Shown piece after piece: positions 1-8,401 of a stretch of DNA of 64,000 nt (the first letter of the stretch is position 1; each line of letters opens with the position of its first letter). The stretch is from the NCBI GenBank assembly GCA_030431485.1, contig JAUIIR010000012.1:1-64000 (forward strand), written 5' to 3'. The notes under the pieces were generated by a model, which made no database searches, was not told where the DNA came from, and saw only the letters and a list, made by a program, of their open reading frames with translations. The translations under genes and the position numbers were made by a program. The stretch comes from Alphaproteobacteria bacterium (GTDB taxonomy: Bacteria; Pseudomonadota; Alphaproteobacteria; Rhodobacterales; Rhodobacteraceae).

Positions 1-1055
1 TTGGACATGGCGGGTGATCGCGCTCCGTACTTATTCTCCTTCAGATCAGGCAGGAGGAACCTGTCCCCCTTGGCCAATAGCTCGCGAACCAAAGGCTTGA
101 TCTTGTCGTGAACTGGGATGGTCCGGTTTCCGGCTGCGGTCTTCGCGCGAGTGATCCTGATTTCGTCAGGTGTGACATTGGCGCTTTCGAGGGAGGCCAG
201 TTCTTCGATCCTGCATCCAGTGTAGATCGCCAGCAAGAAGATCGCCCGCATCATCTCACTGCGCCCTCCTTCAATAGCCGTGTGCAGCCTCCTGATGTCG
301 TCAGGGCTGAACTCTTGGCGCTGCTTGGCGGCTGCTTCTTTCCGGTTCTCTGCCGGTAATGGGACTTTTGAGAACGGGTTGGGGCGGTCCTCGGACGCAT
401 AGCCCCGGTCCATCAGCCAATCCCAATAGACGCGAAGGGTCATCAGGTTGTCCCTGATGGTGCGCACCTTGAGACCTTCTTCATCGTGGAGTTTGGCAAC
501 GAAGTCTCGCACTGCCTGCTTGTCCACGTCCTGCACCGTTGCGACCTGCTTGGCAAACTTTTCAACCGCGTGGCGATCCTTGGCTTCAGTCTTGGGTTCA
601 ACCCGGCGGCTGCGGGAGTATTCTTCGAGCGGTCCATCGAACAGGGTCTGTTGTCCGGTTACGATCTTATAGGCGGATCGGACGTCTTCGAGTTTGTCGT
701 CGGGAAGGTCTTCGACATGCTTGACCTTATAGGCGGCAAGCAAGCGTTCGAGGGCCTCTTCTTCGATGCCTTCGACTACCACCGGGTCTGTGTCAGAACG
801 CTTGCGAACTTCGCGGAGAAGCTCTCGGGTGTGCTTGAGGTAATCGTCGAGGTGCTGCGCCGGATTCCCCCTGGCCTCTGCAATAGCGTCTTTGAAACCA
901 GCAATGATCGGCCCCGACCTAGCTATGGCGTCCGTCTTGTTCTTGGTCTTGAGCGATTTCTTGAACGCTCGCTTTCCGAAGATGTGCTGCACGTCAGCGG
1001 GGATAGTAACCTTCGCGTACCACATGCTGCCTTGTTGTATCAGATGGTTGGACAC
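1..1055 (-). CDS. Tyrosine recombinase / phage-type integrase (C-terminus beyond window)
   Basis: The reverse strand is open from about 1055 to the window edge, giving 351 residues without a stop. The N-terminus has the short beta segment typical of integrases (MWYAKVTIP). A SAM-like core-binding region follows (around residues 170-245), then the start of the catalytic domain with the box I arginine in AIYTGCRIEEL. The later catalytic residues (HxLRH and Tyr) lie outside the window, so an intact active site cannot be confirmed. The start is taken as GTG at 1055 (VSNHLIQQ), just downstream of an in-frame TAG; ATG at 1026 is the alternative. Such enzymes integrate or excise phages and genomic islands, so this may mark an island border. 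No tRNA was found beside it. Confidence 0.9.
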   Translation of the reverse strand, partial: MSNHLIQQGSMWYAKVTIPADVQHIFGKRAFKKSLKTKNKTDAIARSGPIIAGFKDAIAEARGNPAQHLDDYLKHTRELLREVRKRSDTDPVVVEGIEEEALERLLAAYKVKHVEDLPDDKLEDVRSAYKIVTGQQTLFDGPLEEYSRSRRVEPKTEAKDRHAVEKFAKQVATVQDVDKQAVRDFVAKLHDEEGLKVRTIRDNLMTLRVYWDWLMDRGYASEDRPNPFSKVPLPAENRKEAAAKQRQEFSPDDIRRLHTAIEGGRSEMMRAIFLLAIYTGCRIEELASLESANVTPDEIRITRAKTAAGNRTIPVHDKIKPLVRELLAKGDRFLLPDLKENKYGARSPAMS

Positions 1056-1470
1056 AGGGGATGCTCTCGTTTGTACCCAGCTTTGTACCTACTTCTGAGT
1101 CATACACGCAGTAAAATCAACAACATAAGGCCGATATGAGTGCGGAACATCCCGTCCCCTACGGGCTGCCACTTACTCCCCTAAGTGCAGTGTTGAATTT
1201 GAGCAGTACAGGCTAAAGCCGTTGTGCGTTCGTCAAGCGGTAGCGCAGATCAGACACTTTCCGGCTGCGCACTTTCGGCACCAATGTCGCCCATATGACG
1301 GTCAATTTGACCTGCCAAAAACCTGTTGGTTCAAACCGTCCAAGGCTGCTGGCAAAGTCTTTAACGCGTCCCTTCGCGCCACAACCATATGGAGTTGGCA
1401 TACATCCGTCGTTGTCCGCCAGGCGCGGTAAGCGGCACTGGTGTCACATCGCGTCTCGCCCAACGGAGTG
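1056..1470. other. Intergenic region beside the integrase
   Basis: About 415 bases without a convincing gene. The short reverse frame at 1213-1401 has no recognisable domain and no good ribosome binding site. No tRNA fold or obvious direct repeat for an attachment site is visible. The integrase promoter should lie here. Confidence 0.4.
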
Positions 1471-1737
1471 TCAGCCCGCCAGACCGCTTGAACGCGTATC
1501 GGGATCACGCGCCAAGGTCCGGGCTTCGGCCTGACACAGGGCAGCGATCGCTTCATCGGGTGACAGGCCACGGGCCAGCGACCTGGACCAGATCCGGCTG
1601 GCCGAGGCCGGGGACCAGGGCAAGACCGCGCGGCAAAGCCATTGCCGCAACTCTGTCGGCAGTTTGTCGAAAGTGTCCATCGGGTCGGCGGTCCGCCTGC
1701 GGCGACGCAAACCGCATTGTCCAAGATTTCGGTTCAT
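1471..1737 (-). CDS. DUF6525 family small protein
   Basis: A protein of 88 residues starting NLGQ...RRRRR, followed by a motif of the form PMxxFDxLPxELRxWL and then LPWSPASA. This pattern is recalled as the DUF6525 family of Rhodobacteraceae. The function is unknown. An AAGG-type ribosome binding site precedes the ATG at 1737. It lies on the same strand as znuA and 67 bases downstream of its stop, so it may be read through from the zinc-responsive promoter, although a hairpin lies between them. The C-terminus (SSGLAG) is not conserved as far as I recall. Confidence 0.75.
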   Translation of the reverse strand: MNRNLGQCGLRRRRRTADPMDTFDKLPTELRQWLCRAVLPWSPASASRIWSRSLARGLSPDEAIAALCQAEARTLARDPDTRSSGLAG

Positions 1738-1769
1738 GTGACCTTGCTTTTCTTGGGAAACCGTCGCAA

Positions 1770-1793
1770 CCGCTGGTGCCTTGGCACCTGCGG
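1770..1793 (-). terminator. Hairpin between znuA and the DUF6525 gene
   Basis: An inverted repeat CCGC-T-GGTGCC-TT-GGCACC-T-GCGG with one symmetric T/T mismatch, 12 bases past the znuA stop. There is no clear T run on the reverse strand, so it may be an attenuator or an RNA-stabilising hairpin and not a full terminator. Confidence 0.45.
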
Positions 1794-1804
1794 TCTTGTG
1801 CGCA

Positions 1805-3040
1805 TCACTTCAGGCAGTCGACCAGGCTGCTTGCCATGTCCCGGATCAGCTGAGGATAGAGCCCGGCCCCGGGTGCCAGCGCCGCACCAAGCGGGTCGAT
1901 CACGCCGGTTTTGGCGTCGGTGCCATCCAGCACCACTGCGACAATCCCCTGATTGAATTGGGGTTCCGCCAACACGCAGTCGATGCCCAGATCGCGGATG
2001 CGATCCTGGATCTCGGCAATCCGCGCCGGGCTGGGATCCGAGGCATCGCCAATCGAAATCGCCCCGGAGGCGGGGAAATCGAAGCTTGTCTCAAAGTATT
2101 GGTACGCGTCGTGGAAGACAATGAAGCTGCCGCCGCGCACCGGATCAAGAGAGGCGTTGACCTCGACCGCAAGCGCTTCCAGTTCCGCGCGAGCTGCTGC
2201 GGCGTTGGCAAAATATGCTCCGGCGTTTTCGGGGTCCGCGGCCGAGAGCTGACCCGCGATGACGTTCAGCCAGGTGCGGGCGTTTTCAGGTGAAAGCCAG
2301 GCATGCGGGTCGTGGTCGCCATGGTCGTGGCCTTCGTGTCCATCGCCGTGATCGTCGTGTTCTGCATGCTCTTCATGGTCGCCATGCTCATCTTCATGGT
2401 CCGAATGATCGTCGTGGTGCTGCTCATGATCGTCGTGCTCTTCGTGCTCGTCGTCATGATCATCATGGTCCGCATGCTCTTCGTGCTCGCCATGCTCATC
2501 TTCATGGTCCGCATGATCGTCATGATGCGCCTCATGATCACCGTGCTCTTCGTGCTCGTCGCCATGCTCATCGTGGTCCGCATGCTCTGCGTGGTCGCCA
2601 TGCTCATCGTCGTGATCATCATGATCGTCGTGATGTTCGTCATGCTCAGCATGATCGTCTTCGCCATGATCATGCGCCTCAAACAGCGCGCCTTCGCGGA
2701 ACTCAAGAAGGGCCGTGCCCTCGGCATCCAGCAGCGAGGTGACCTTTGCATCCCCGGCCAAGGTCTCGATCGCGTCTTCCATCCAGGGGGTCAGATCTTC
2801 GCCCATCCAGAACACCAGGTCGGCGCTCTGCAAAGCCGCCGCCTCGGAAGGGCGCAGGCTGTACTCATGCGGCGAGGCCCCGGACTTCACGATCAGATCA
2901 GGCGCGCCGACACCCTGCATCACGCGGGCGACAAGCGAATGCACCGGCACAATGTCGGTTGCGACCGATGGCACATCTGCCATGGCAACACCGCTCATCA
3001 GGGTTGCGGTGACGGAAAGAGGAATGAGCTTTCTGGACAT
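1805..3040 (-). CDS. znuA: Zinc ABC transporter substrate-binding protein ZnuA with large acidic His-rich insert
   Basis: A periplasmic zinc-binding lipocalin-like cluster A-I protein of 411 residues, well above the usual 300-320. A signal peptide (residues 1-21, cleaved after AMA) leads into the ZnuA fold. Likely zinc ligands include His58 in SPHEY, His246 in DPHAW and a later His in FHDAY. Residues 122-246 form an insert made almost only of His, Asp and Glu, the flexible zinc-gathering loop known in the family but unusually long. Inside it a 36-residue unit occurs twice in tandem. The gene is divergent from zur-znuCB across a 56-base region with two Zur-like boxes, so it should be induced by zinc shortage. 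Confidence 0.96.
   Translation of the reverse strand: MSRKLIPLSVTATLMSGVAMADVPSVATDIVPVHSLVARVMQGVGAPDLIVKSGASPHEYSLRPSEAAALQSADLVFWMGEDLTPWMEDAIETLAGDAKVTSLLDAEGTALLEFREGALFEAHDHGEDDHAEHDEHHDDHDDHDDEHGDHAEHADHDEHGDEHEEHGDHEAHHDDHADHEDEHGEHEEHADHDDHDDEHEEHDDHEQHHDDHSDHEDEHGDHEEHAEHDDHGDGHEGHDHGDHDPHAWLSPENARTWLNVIAGQLSAADPENAGAYFANAAAARAELEALAVEVNASLDPVRGGSFIVFHDAYQYFETSFDFPASGAISIGDASDPSPARIAEIQDRIRDLGIDCVLAEPQFNQGIVAVVLDGTDAKTGVIDPLGAALAPGAGLYPQLIRDMASSLVDCLK
2342..2557 (-). repeat. Tandem 108-bp repeat (36 aa x 2) in the ZnuA His-rich loop
   Basis: Residues 162-197 and 198-233 of ZnuA are two copies of a 36-residue His/Asp/Glu unit beginning EHEEH and containing HHDDH and DHEDEHG. They differ at about six positions, mostly Asp/Gly/Ala swaps. 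A degenerate partial copy lies upstream. The pattern points to expansion of the loop by in-frame duplication. Confidence 0.85.
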
Positions 3041-3052
3041 TGTGCCCCTCGT

Positions 3053-3070
3053 GTGATTTTATAACATTCA
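3053..3070. promoter_or_regulatory. Putative Zur box 1 (znuA side)
   Basis: GTGATTTTATAACATTCA contains TTATAACAT, the core of the alphaproteobacterial Zur palindrome (approximately GATATGTTATAACATATC, from memory). It sits 12 bases upstream of the znuA start. Confidence 0.65.
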
Positions 3071-3083
3071 ACACCCGTTACAC

Positions 3084-3101
3084 GATACGGTATAACATGA
3101 C
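3084..3101. promoter_or_regulatory. Putative Zur box 2 overlapping the zur start codon
   Basis: GATACGGTATAACATGAC matches the recalled Zur palindrome at 14 of 18 positions. It includes the ATG of zur at 3097, so bound Zur would cover the start of its own reading frame. Confidence 0.65.
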
Positions 3102-3609
3102 AAGTGACCGACTTCCGGTGGCAGACACCCCAACCGTGGGCTTTGACGCCCATGATCACAGCCATTGCGTTGCCGACACGCTTGCCTCGGTCGAGGCGCA
3201 ATGCGCAGCCGAGGGGCTGCGACTGACGCCCGTGCGCCGCAAGGTGCTTGAGATCCTGCTGCAGGAACACAAGGCGCTTGGTGCCTATACCGTGCTTGAC
3301 CTTTTGCGCGACGCCGGGTTCGGATCGCAGCCCCCGGTGGCCTATCGTGCGCTGGATTTCCTTGTAAAACATGGGTTTGTACACAAGATCGAGCGCTTGA
3401 ATGCCTTTATCGCCTGTGTGCACCCGGGCGAGATCCACGCGCCCGCCTTCATGATCTGCCGCAAATGCGACCTTGTTGCCGAGGCCAGTTCTTCTGCCGC
3501 CAATTCGGCACTGGACGCGGCCGCGACGGCAAGTGGGTTCCAGATCGAACGCACGGTCGTAGAGGCCGAGGGCCTCTGCCCGGCCTGTGTGGACAAGGCC
3601 GACGCATGA
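3097..3609 (+). CDS. zur: Fur-family zinc uptake regulator Zur
   Basis: A 170-residue Fur-family repressor. It has the Fur winged helix (LRLTPVRRKVLEILL, then PVAYRALDFL as the recognition region) and two CxxC pairs (CRKC and CPAC) for the structural zinc. A His-rich stretch (DAHDHSHC) lies near the N-terminus. The start is set at ATG 3097, as an upstream extension to 3040 would run across the divergent promoter. No Shine-Dalgarno sequence precedes 3097 and a Zur box overlaps it, which suggests a leaderless transcript. The gene overlaps znuC by 4 bases (ATGA). It probably represses znuA and zur-znuCB when zinc is plentiful. Confidence 0.93.
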   Translation: MTSDRLPVADTPTVGFDAHDHSHCVADTLASVEAQCAAEGLRLTPVRRKVLEILLQEHKALGAYTVLDLLRDAGFGSQPPVAYRALDFLVKHGFVHKIERLNAFIACVHPGEIHAPAFMICRKCDLVAEASSSAANSALDAAATASGFQIERTVVEAEGLCPACVDKADA

Positions 3610-4361
3610 CTTTGATCACTGTTCAGGGATTGGGCGTCACCTATGGCGCCAACGCCGTGTTGCGCAACGTCGGGCTGACCGTCGAACCGGGGGAAATCGT
3701 GACCATCGTCGGCCCAAACGGGTCGGGCAAGACCAGCCTACTGAAGGCGATCATCGGGGCCACCCGCCCGACCGCCGGGCGGGTCACTCTGAAACCCGGT
3801 CTGCGCATCGGCTATGTGCCCCAGAAGCTGCACATTGACCCCACCCTGCCGATCACGGTCGAGCGGTTTTTGCGCCTGACTGACCGCGTTTCGCGCGCGG
3901 ATTGCGCTTCGGCGCTGGAGGCTGCAGGTGTGCCGGATCTTTTGAAACGCCAGATGTCGATGCTGTCGGGTGGCCAGTTTCAGCGGGTTCTGCTGGCGCG
4001 GGCGCTGATCAAGGCACCTGATGTGCTGCTACTGGACGAGGCCACACAGGGTCTGGACCAAAGCGGGTCTGCCGCCTTTTATCGCCAGATCGAGACGGTG
4101 CGGCAAGAAACCGGCTGCGCAATCCTGATGATCAGTCACGAGTTGCACGTCGTCATGAGCGCCTCGGACCGGGTGATCTGTCTGAACGGGCACGTCTGCT
4201 GCGAAGGCACGCCTGCCGTCGTGGCCTCGGCCCCGGAATACCGGGCCCTATTCGGCACCGGCACCGGGGGGGCGCTGGCGCTGTACCGTCACGAACACGA
4301 TCACAACCATGATCACGATCATGACCACGACCATTCCCATAGCCACGAGGCCGCCGAGTGA
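3606..4361 (+). CDS. znuC: Zinc ABC transporter ATP-binding protein ZnuC
   Basis: The ATPase of the zinc importer, 251 residues. It has Walker A GPNGSGKTS (around residue 37), Q-loop YVPQK, signature LSGGQFQRVLLARAL, Walker B VLLLDEA and H-loop SHELH. The C-terminus carries an extra His/Asp-rich tail with repeated DH pairs, as found in many ZnuC proteins and possibly a zinc sensor. The start is ATG 3606 in the ATGA overlap with zur, and the stop overlaps znuB in the same way. The three genes should be translated together. Confidence 0.95.
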   Translation: MTLITVQGLGVTYGANAVLRNVGLTVEPGEIVTIVGPNGSGKTSLLKAIIGATRPTAGRVTLKPGLRIGYVPQKLHIDPTLPITVERFLRLTDRVSRADCASALEAAGVPDLLKRQMSMLSGGQFQRVLLARALIKAPDVLLLDEATQGLDQSGSAAFYRQIETVRQETGCAILMISHELHVVMSASDRVICLNGHVCCEGTPAVVASAPEYRALFGTGTGGALALYRHEHDHNHDHDHDHDHSHSHEAAE

Positions 4362-5158
4362 TGCTGGACGATTTCATGATACGCGCCACGCTGGCCGGGA
4401 TCGGCGTGGCCCTTGCCGCGGCCCCGCTGGGCTGTTTCGTCGTCTGGCGGCGCATGGCCTATTTCGGCGATGCCACGGCCCATGCGGCTATCCTGGGCGT
4501 CGCACTGTCGCTGACCTTCGAGGTCTCGATCTTTGCGGGCGCCCTGGCTGTGGCGCTGATGATGGCGCTGGCCGTGACGTTGCTGTCGCGGCGCGGCCAC
4601 GCGATGGACACCTTGCTGGGCGCGCTGTCGCATTCGGCGCTGGCCTTCGGCCTTGTTGCGGTGTCGTTCCTGTCAGGGGTCCGCATCGACCTGATGGCCT
4701 ATCTTTTTGGTGACATCCTGGCGGTGTCGCGAGGCGATCTGGCGGTGATCTGGGGCGGCGCTGCGCTGGTTGTTGCGCTGATCGGTTGGCGGTGGTCAGC
4801 ATTGCTGACTGCGACCCTGAACGAGGAACTGGCCTATGCCAGCCGCATCAATCCCAAACGCGAACAACTGATCCTGACGCTGGCGCTGGCCATCACCGTT
4901 GCCGTGGCGATCAAGGTCGTCGGGGTCCTGCTGATCGCAGCCATGCTGATCATCCCTGCAGCCGCCGCCCGCAATCTGGCACGCACACCCGAAAGCATGG
5001 CACTGATCGCGGCGGCCATCGGTGCAGCCTCGGCGGTGGTGGGCCTGCGCTCGGCCTTTGTCTTTGACACACCGGCCGGGCCAACCATCGTCTGCGTGGC
5101 CGCCACTGTCTTTGCGCTGTTCAGCCTGCTGGGATCACGCGGCCAGCGCGCGCGTTAG
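4358..5158 (+). CDS. znuB: Zinc ABC transporter permease ZnuB
   Basis: A 266-residue integral membrane protein of the ABC-3 family with about eight hydrophobic segments. It has the family's motifs near the N-terminus (CFVVWRRMAYFGDATAHAA) and the EAA-like region around NPKREQ. It forms the channel for zinc driven by ZnuC. The start is in the ATGA overlap with znuC. The stop overlaps the convergent sulfotransferase gene by 4 bases, so no intergenic terminator exists between them. Confidence 0.95.
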   Translation: MMLDDFMIRATLAGIGVALAAAPLGCFVVWRRMAYFGDATAHAAILGVALSLTFEVSIFAGALAVALMMALAVTLLSRRGHAMDTLLGALSHSALAFGLVAVSFLSGVRIDLMAYLFGDILAVSRGDLAVIWGGAALVVALIGWRWSALLTATLNEELAYASRINPKREQLILTLALAITVAVAIKVVGVLLIAAMLIIPAAAARNLARTPESMALIAAAIGAASAVVGLRSAFVFDTPAGPTIVCVAATVFALFSLLGSRGQRAR

Positions 5159-6582
5159 GTGCGAGCCCGCAGAGCGCTGTAGAGCGCCTCGGCCTGCTGA
5201 TACAGGTCGGGATCAAAGAGATCAGGCTGCGGGATGTCGGGCGTTGCGCGGAAATACCCGTCAAACGGCATCTCGCCCGTCGGCAGGTTCAGAGAGGCGC
5301 AAAGCTTTTGCATGGTCTCTTGCGGTGCGGCGCGCAAATCGTCCTGAAAGACAAGCCTGCACTGCGCCCGATGCTTCAGAACCTCGCGGAACGCCGCGAT
5401 CCAGTACCGCAGCCAATAGTTGGTGTCGTCCGGGGTCAGGTCCTGATCATCGGTCCCGTCAAACCCCAGCGGTTTGTGGATTTGCCCGAACTCGAAATGC
5501 CCCAGATCGCACATGTAGCGGCGCACGAAGGGGTCGTCGCGTTGCAGACGACCGAAGTTCAGATGCTGCCGCCAGAGCGAGGCCGCATGCGCCCCCGGAT
5601 GCCGGACCGGAACGACAATATGCGCGTCGGGGAAGGACTGCGCCAGAAACGGGATACGGGCGATGTTGGCGTTGTTCTTTGAACAATAGCGGTCAGCGCC
5701 GCGCGCAGAGACCAGCTTGGACATGTGTCGCGCAAGGAACGCCTCTTTCGAGGCATCCCGATCCGCCGCCACCCAGGGGGTGATCCGGTTGCCGGTGTAG
5801 TGCTCGGGCCAGCAAAGCGTCCACAGCACCTCTTCCAGCGCCTCGGGGCTGTCGAGGTCGATCTGCAACCCGTCCCCATGCGCTCGTTCGTGGCGGGTGA
5901 CCTGCCGTTGGCCCGACAGCCGGGACCACAGAACCGGGGCCGTAACAAAGGGCATGTCGCGGTAGGTATGCGTGGCCACGCCCGGAACATCATGCAGTGC
6001 GTTCAGCAGCGCCGTGGTGCCGCCGCGCGCAAGCGAGGTGATGAAGATCGGCGCCTCGGGACGGGCGGCGGCTGCGCGGGCAATCAGGCGATCTTCGATC
6101 CACGAGGCCGCTTTCAGAACGCCGGGATGCGCAAAGGCCAGCATGTGGATCATCCGGTCGGCGGTCGAATAGCGGTTGGCCTTGGCCTGCGTCGCGGTGC
6201 CCGCGCCAATACGCAAAAGGCGTGCCGCGACCATGCCCAGCACCGTGACGCCCAGAAGGAACTCCCACCGCAGCATCAAGGTTGTGACGGCCCCAAGGGT
6301 CGCCACACCGGCCAGATCGGCCACAAAGACCGGCAGGCCGGCGACCAGCAAGGCCGCGAGGATCCACAGCGCCATGGTCGCGGCGGCAAGGACCAAAGCA
6401 AATCCCGCGCGCCGGACGGCCCGCTCTTTCGCGTCATCGCTCAGCCCGCGGTCCAGCATCGCCGAAACGCCTTCAGTCGCCGCGCCCAGCGCGCCGTGTG
6501 CCACGGTTCCGAGGGCCGAGCGCCAGAGCACCCAGCCAAACCCGGCCACCGCCAGCAGCGAGACCGCGGCGTCGGGGATCAT
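5155..6582 (-). CDS. Membrane-anchored sulfotransferase-family protein
   Basis: A 475-residue protein. The first 130 residues hold about three to four hydrophobic segments. The rest is a sulfotransferase domain with the 5'-phosphosulfate loop (FITSLARGGTTALLNAL, residues 180-196) and a later VPVRHPGAHAASL segment typical of the 3'-phosphate site. It would transfer sulfuryl groups from PAPS to an unknown acceptor at the membrane. ATG 6582 is chosen because it sits in an ATGA overlap with the upstream small gene; ATG 6642 is possible but would lie inside that gene. It is the last gene of a three-gene coupled operon. Confidence 0.85.
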   Translation of the reverse strand: MIPDAAVSLLAVAGFGWVLWRSALGTVAHGALGAATEGVSAMLDRGLSDDAKERAVRRAGFALVLAAATMALWILAALLVAGLPVFVADLAGVATLGAVTTLMLRWEFLLGVTVLGMVAARLLRIGAGTATQAKANRYSTADRMIHMLAFAHPGVLKAASWIEDRLIARAAAARPEAPIFITSLARGGTTALLNALHDVPGVATHTYRDMPFVTAPVLWSRLSGQRQVTRHERAHGDGLQIDLDSPEALEEVLWTLCWPEHYTGNRITPWVAADRDASKEAFLARHMSKLVSARGADRYCSKNNANIARIPFLAQSFPDAHIVVPVRHPGAHAASLWRQHLNFGRLQRDDPFVRRYMCDLGHFEFGQIHKPLGFDGTDDQDLTPDDTNYWLRYWIAAFREVLKHRAQCRLVFQDDLRAAPQETMQKLCASLNLPTGEMPFDGYFRATPDIPQPDLFDPDLYQQAEALYSALRART

Positions 6583-6806
6583 TCTGCGGCGTCGTTTGCG
6601 GCGGCCGGGCTGCGTTTCAGCATCCGCTTGAGCGGATACCAAACCAGCCCGACAATCAGCAGCAACACGCCCAGGCCCACGGCCAGGGTCACGGCAAGGG
6701 CACCAAGCCCTGCGCCCGGACCAATATAGGCCAGCGCCGGGTTCGGCAACAGCGCCGCCATCAGCGCCACGGTCAGAAGTGAAGAGGTTGGGTGTCTGGA
6801 CATCAT
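6579..6806 (-). CDS. Small membrane protein with YIGPGAG motif
   Basis: 75 residues: a cleavable signal peptide (cut after NPALA), then YIGPGAGLGAL, one long transmembrane helix and a basic tail (YPLKRMLKR). The function is unknown. Short proteins with this YIGPGAG start are, to my knowledge, often found beside sulfotransferases. ATG 6806 has a good AGGAAAGG ribosome binding site; an alternative ATG at 6830 overlaps the stop of the upstream gene. Translational coupling on both sides suggests it works with the arylsulfotransferase-like and sulfotransferase proteins. Confidence 0.8.
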   Translation of the reverse strand: MMSRHPTSSLLTVALMAALLPNPALAYIGPGAGLGALAVTLAVGLGVLLLIVGLVWYPLKRMLKRSPAAANDAAE

Positions 6807-6826
6807 CGCCTTGGCCTTTCCTGGTG

Positions 6827-8221
6827 TCATTGATTGCAAGCAGCCCAATCGGACTGCAGGTAGTCCGCCGGGATCACGGCGGAGTTGGTGATTTCGCCCA
6901 CTTGGGCCGCCCCTTGGGCATTGACGTATTCCCATACGATTTGCCCCGAGCCATCGACCTCGATCACCCGTCCGGCGTCGAACTCGGTGATCAAAAGACC
7001 GTCGTTCAGGATCTGGTGCTGCCCCCGTACAACCGACAGCATCTCTTGGCCCGGCGCTTCGCCGAACAGCACCTCGGTCGCCCCTGTGGCCGGGTCGATG
7101 GCCAGAATGTTGGTCGAAAAGGGCACGCTCAGATCGGTCTGATCGCCAGGATAGGCCGTTCGATAGACGTTGTTGTTGAAGACCGAGATGCGCCCGTCGG
7201 GTCGGAACTCGGCATCGTGCTGGCGCAGCCAGGGGCCGGTCTGGTGCCACTTTATCTCGCGCGTTTCGGGGTCAAAGACAAAGACCAGGTTCATTTCGCG
7301 CAGGGACATGGCGATGTCGCCGGGCTGGAACTGTGGAAAGGCCTCTGCCAAGGCCGCGGGCAGTTCGGTCGCCTGGTTGGCATGCACGATCTCGAATTGC
7401 TGCATCTCGGGCAGCGGAAAATTTTCGCCGTTTGCGGTCAGCAGCGCGGCCAGCCCGCCGTCGACCATCAGTTGCGGGATCGAGATCTCGTCAAGGATTT
7501 CGCCGGTCTCGCTGACGTTCAGCAACGCGTCTTCCAGCAGGATCTGCTGGCCGCCCGCATGTGAAAACGGCGGCAGCCGGTCGGGATGCGCGCTCGCGCG
7601 CCAGGCATCACGGCCAAGAATCCAGTAGCCGCCGGCCTCGGCGGCGACCAGCGAATGATGGGTCGGCTCATCAAGCCGCCACAGCACCGAGCCGCAGGCA
7701 TCCAGCTTGACCGTGCCGCAATATTCATAGTTCGCCAGAAGCGCGCCTTCGGGCGTCAGGTGAACGCCGTGCAGGTCAACGTGCAGTGGCGTTGCCAGAT
7801 CGCAGACCCGCGTAGTCCGATCCGGGAAATGCGCGAAGTAATCCAGCGACCAACGGTGGGCCACCTCGCCGTCGCGGCGCACCAGTCGAACCTGGTTTTC
7901 ATCGTCGAAAAAGCCCGCCATCAGGATCAGGCTGTCGGCATCCGGGGCGGTGTTGCGGGTCACGCCTGCACCCTGCCCCCGGGCGGGTTGCAGGTGGTGG
8001 CTGCGCGGATCGATCTGCGCGCCGGTGATCACGTCGGCCACCATACGCATCTGGGGCATCGGAAATCCGTCAACACGCTGTGCGTGGGCCCCCAGCAGAA
8101 AGGCCGTCGCGAAAGCGCAAATTCCGAGACTCAATAAGAATGAGACCCTGCCTGACACGTCCTGCCCCTTTGCCTGTGCACCAGATTGGTGATCTGCCGA
8201 GGCCGTATCCTTGCGCAACAA
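6827..8221 (-). CDS. Arylsulfotransferase (ASST)-family beta-propeller protein
   Basis: 464 residues with one N-terminal membrane anchor or uncleaved signal (about residues 26-46). A beta-propeller-like body follows with repeated blade patterns such as HGVHLTPEGALLANYEY, HHSLVAAEAGGYWILGRD and QHDAEFRPDGRISVFNNN, which fit the arylsulfotransferase superfamily. Classical ASST moves sulfate from phenolic esters to phenols without PAPS. Whether this anchored member keeps that activity is not shown by sequence alone. It is the first gene of the operon with the small membrane protein and the PAPS-type sulfotransferase. Confidence 0.8.
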   Translation of the reverse strand: MLRKDTASADHQSGAQAKGQDVSGRVSFLLSLGICAFATAFLLGAHAQRVDGFPMPQMRMVADVITGAQIDPRSHHLQPARGQGAGVTRNTAPDADSLILMAGFFDDENQVRLVRRDGEVAHRWSLDYFAHFPDRTTRVCDLATPLHVDLHGVHLTPEGALLANYEYCGTVKLDACGSVLWRLDEPTHHSLVAAEAGGYWILGRDAWRASAHPDRLPPFSHAGGQQILLEDALLNVSETGEILDEISIPQLMVDGGLAALLTANGENFPLPEMQQFEIVHANQATELPAALAEAFPQFQPGDIAMSLREMNLVFVFDPETREIKWHQTGPWLRQHDAEFRPDGRISVFNNNVYRTAYPGDQTDLSVPFSTNILAIDPATGATEVLFGEAPGQEMLSVVRGQHQILNDGLLITEFDAGRVIEVDGSGQIVWEYVNAQGAAQVGEITNSAVIPADYLQSDWAACNQ

Positions 8222-8401
8222 TGCGCCACAAGTATGGCGAACTGTTCACAAGATCGGGCCATCGCAACAAATTCTTACATGTCTTGTCTGCACCCAAAGC
8301 TTCGCATTTCGGCCAGTCCGACAGGTGTTTTGCACCTTGACTGACGCTCAAGCCACAAAGTCCAATGGCCCAAGCGCCCGGGACACAGCAAAGGACATGC
8401 C

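Noticed and set aside
1056-1300. tRNA gene next to the integrase as an attachment site
   Set aside because: No acceptor stem, TTCGA loop or clover-leaf could be drawn on either strand.
2342-2700. Regularly repeated short DNA words, possible CRISPR array
   Set aside because: Repeats are in frame, encode the His/Asp/Glu loop of ZnuA and have no constant spacer pattern.
2303-3064. Long forward frame of Ile/Val/Met-rich residues that looks like a membrane protein
   Set aside because: It is the complement of the ZnuA gene. The His/Asp codons of the insert read as ATG/GTC/ATC on the other strand, giving false hydrophobic text.
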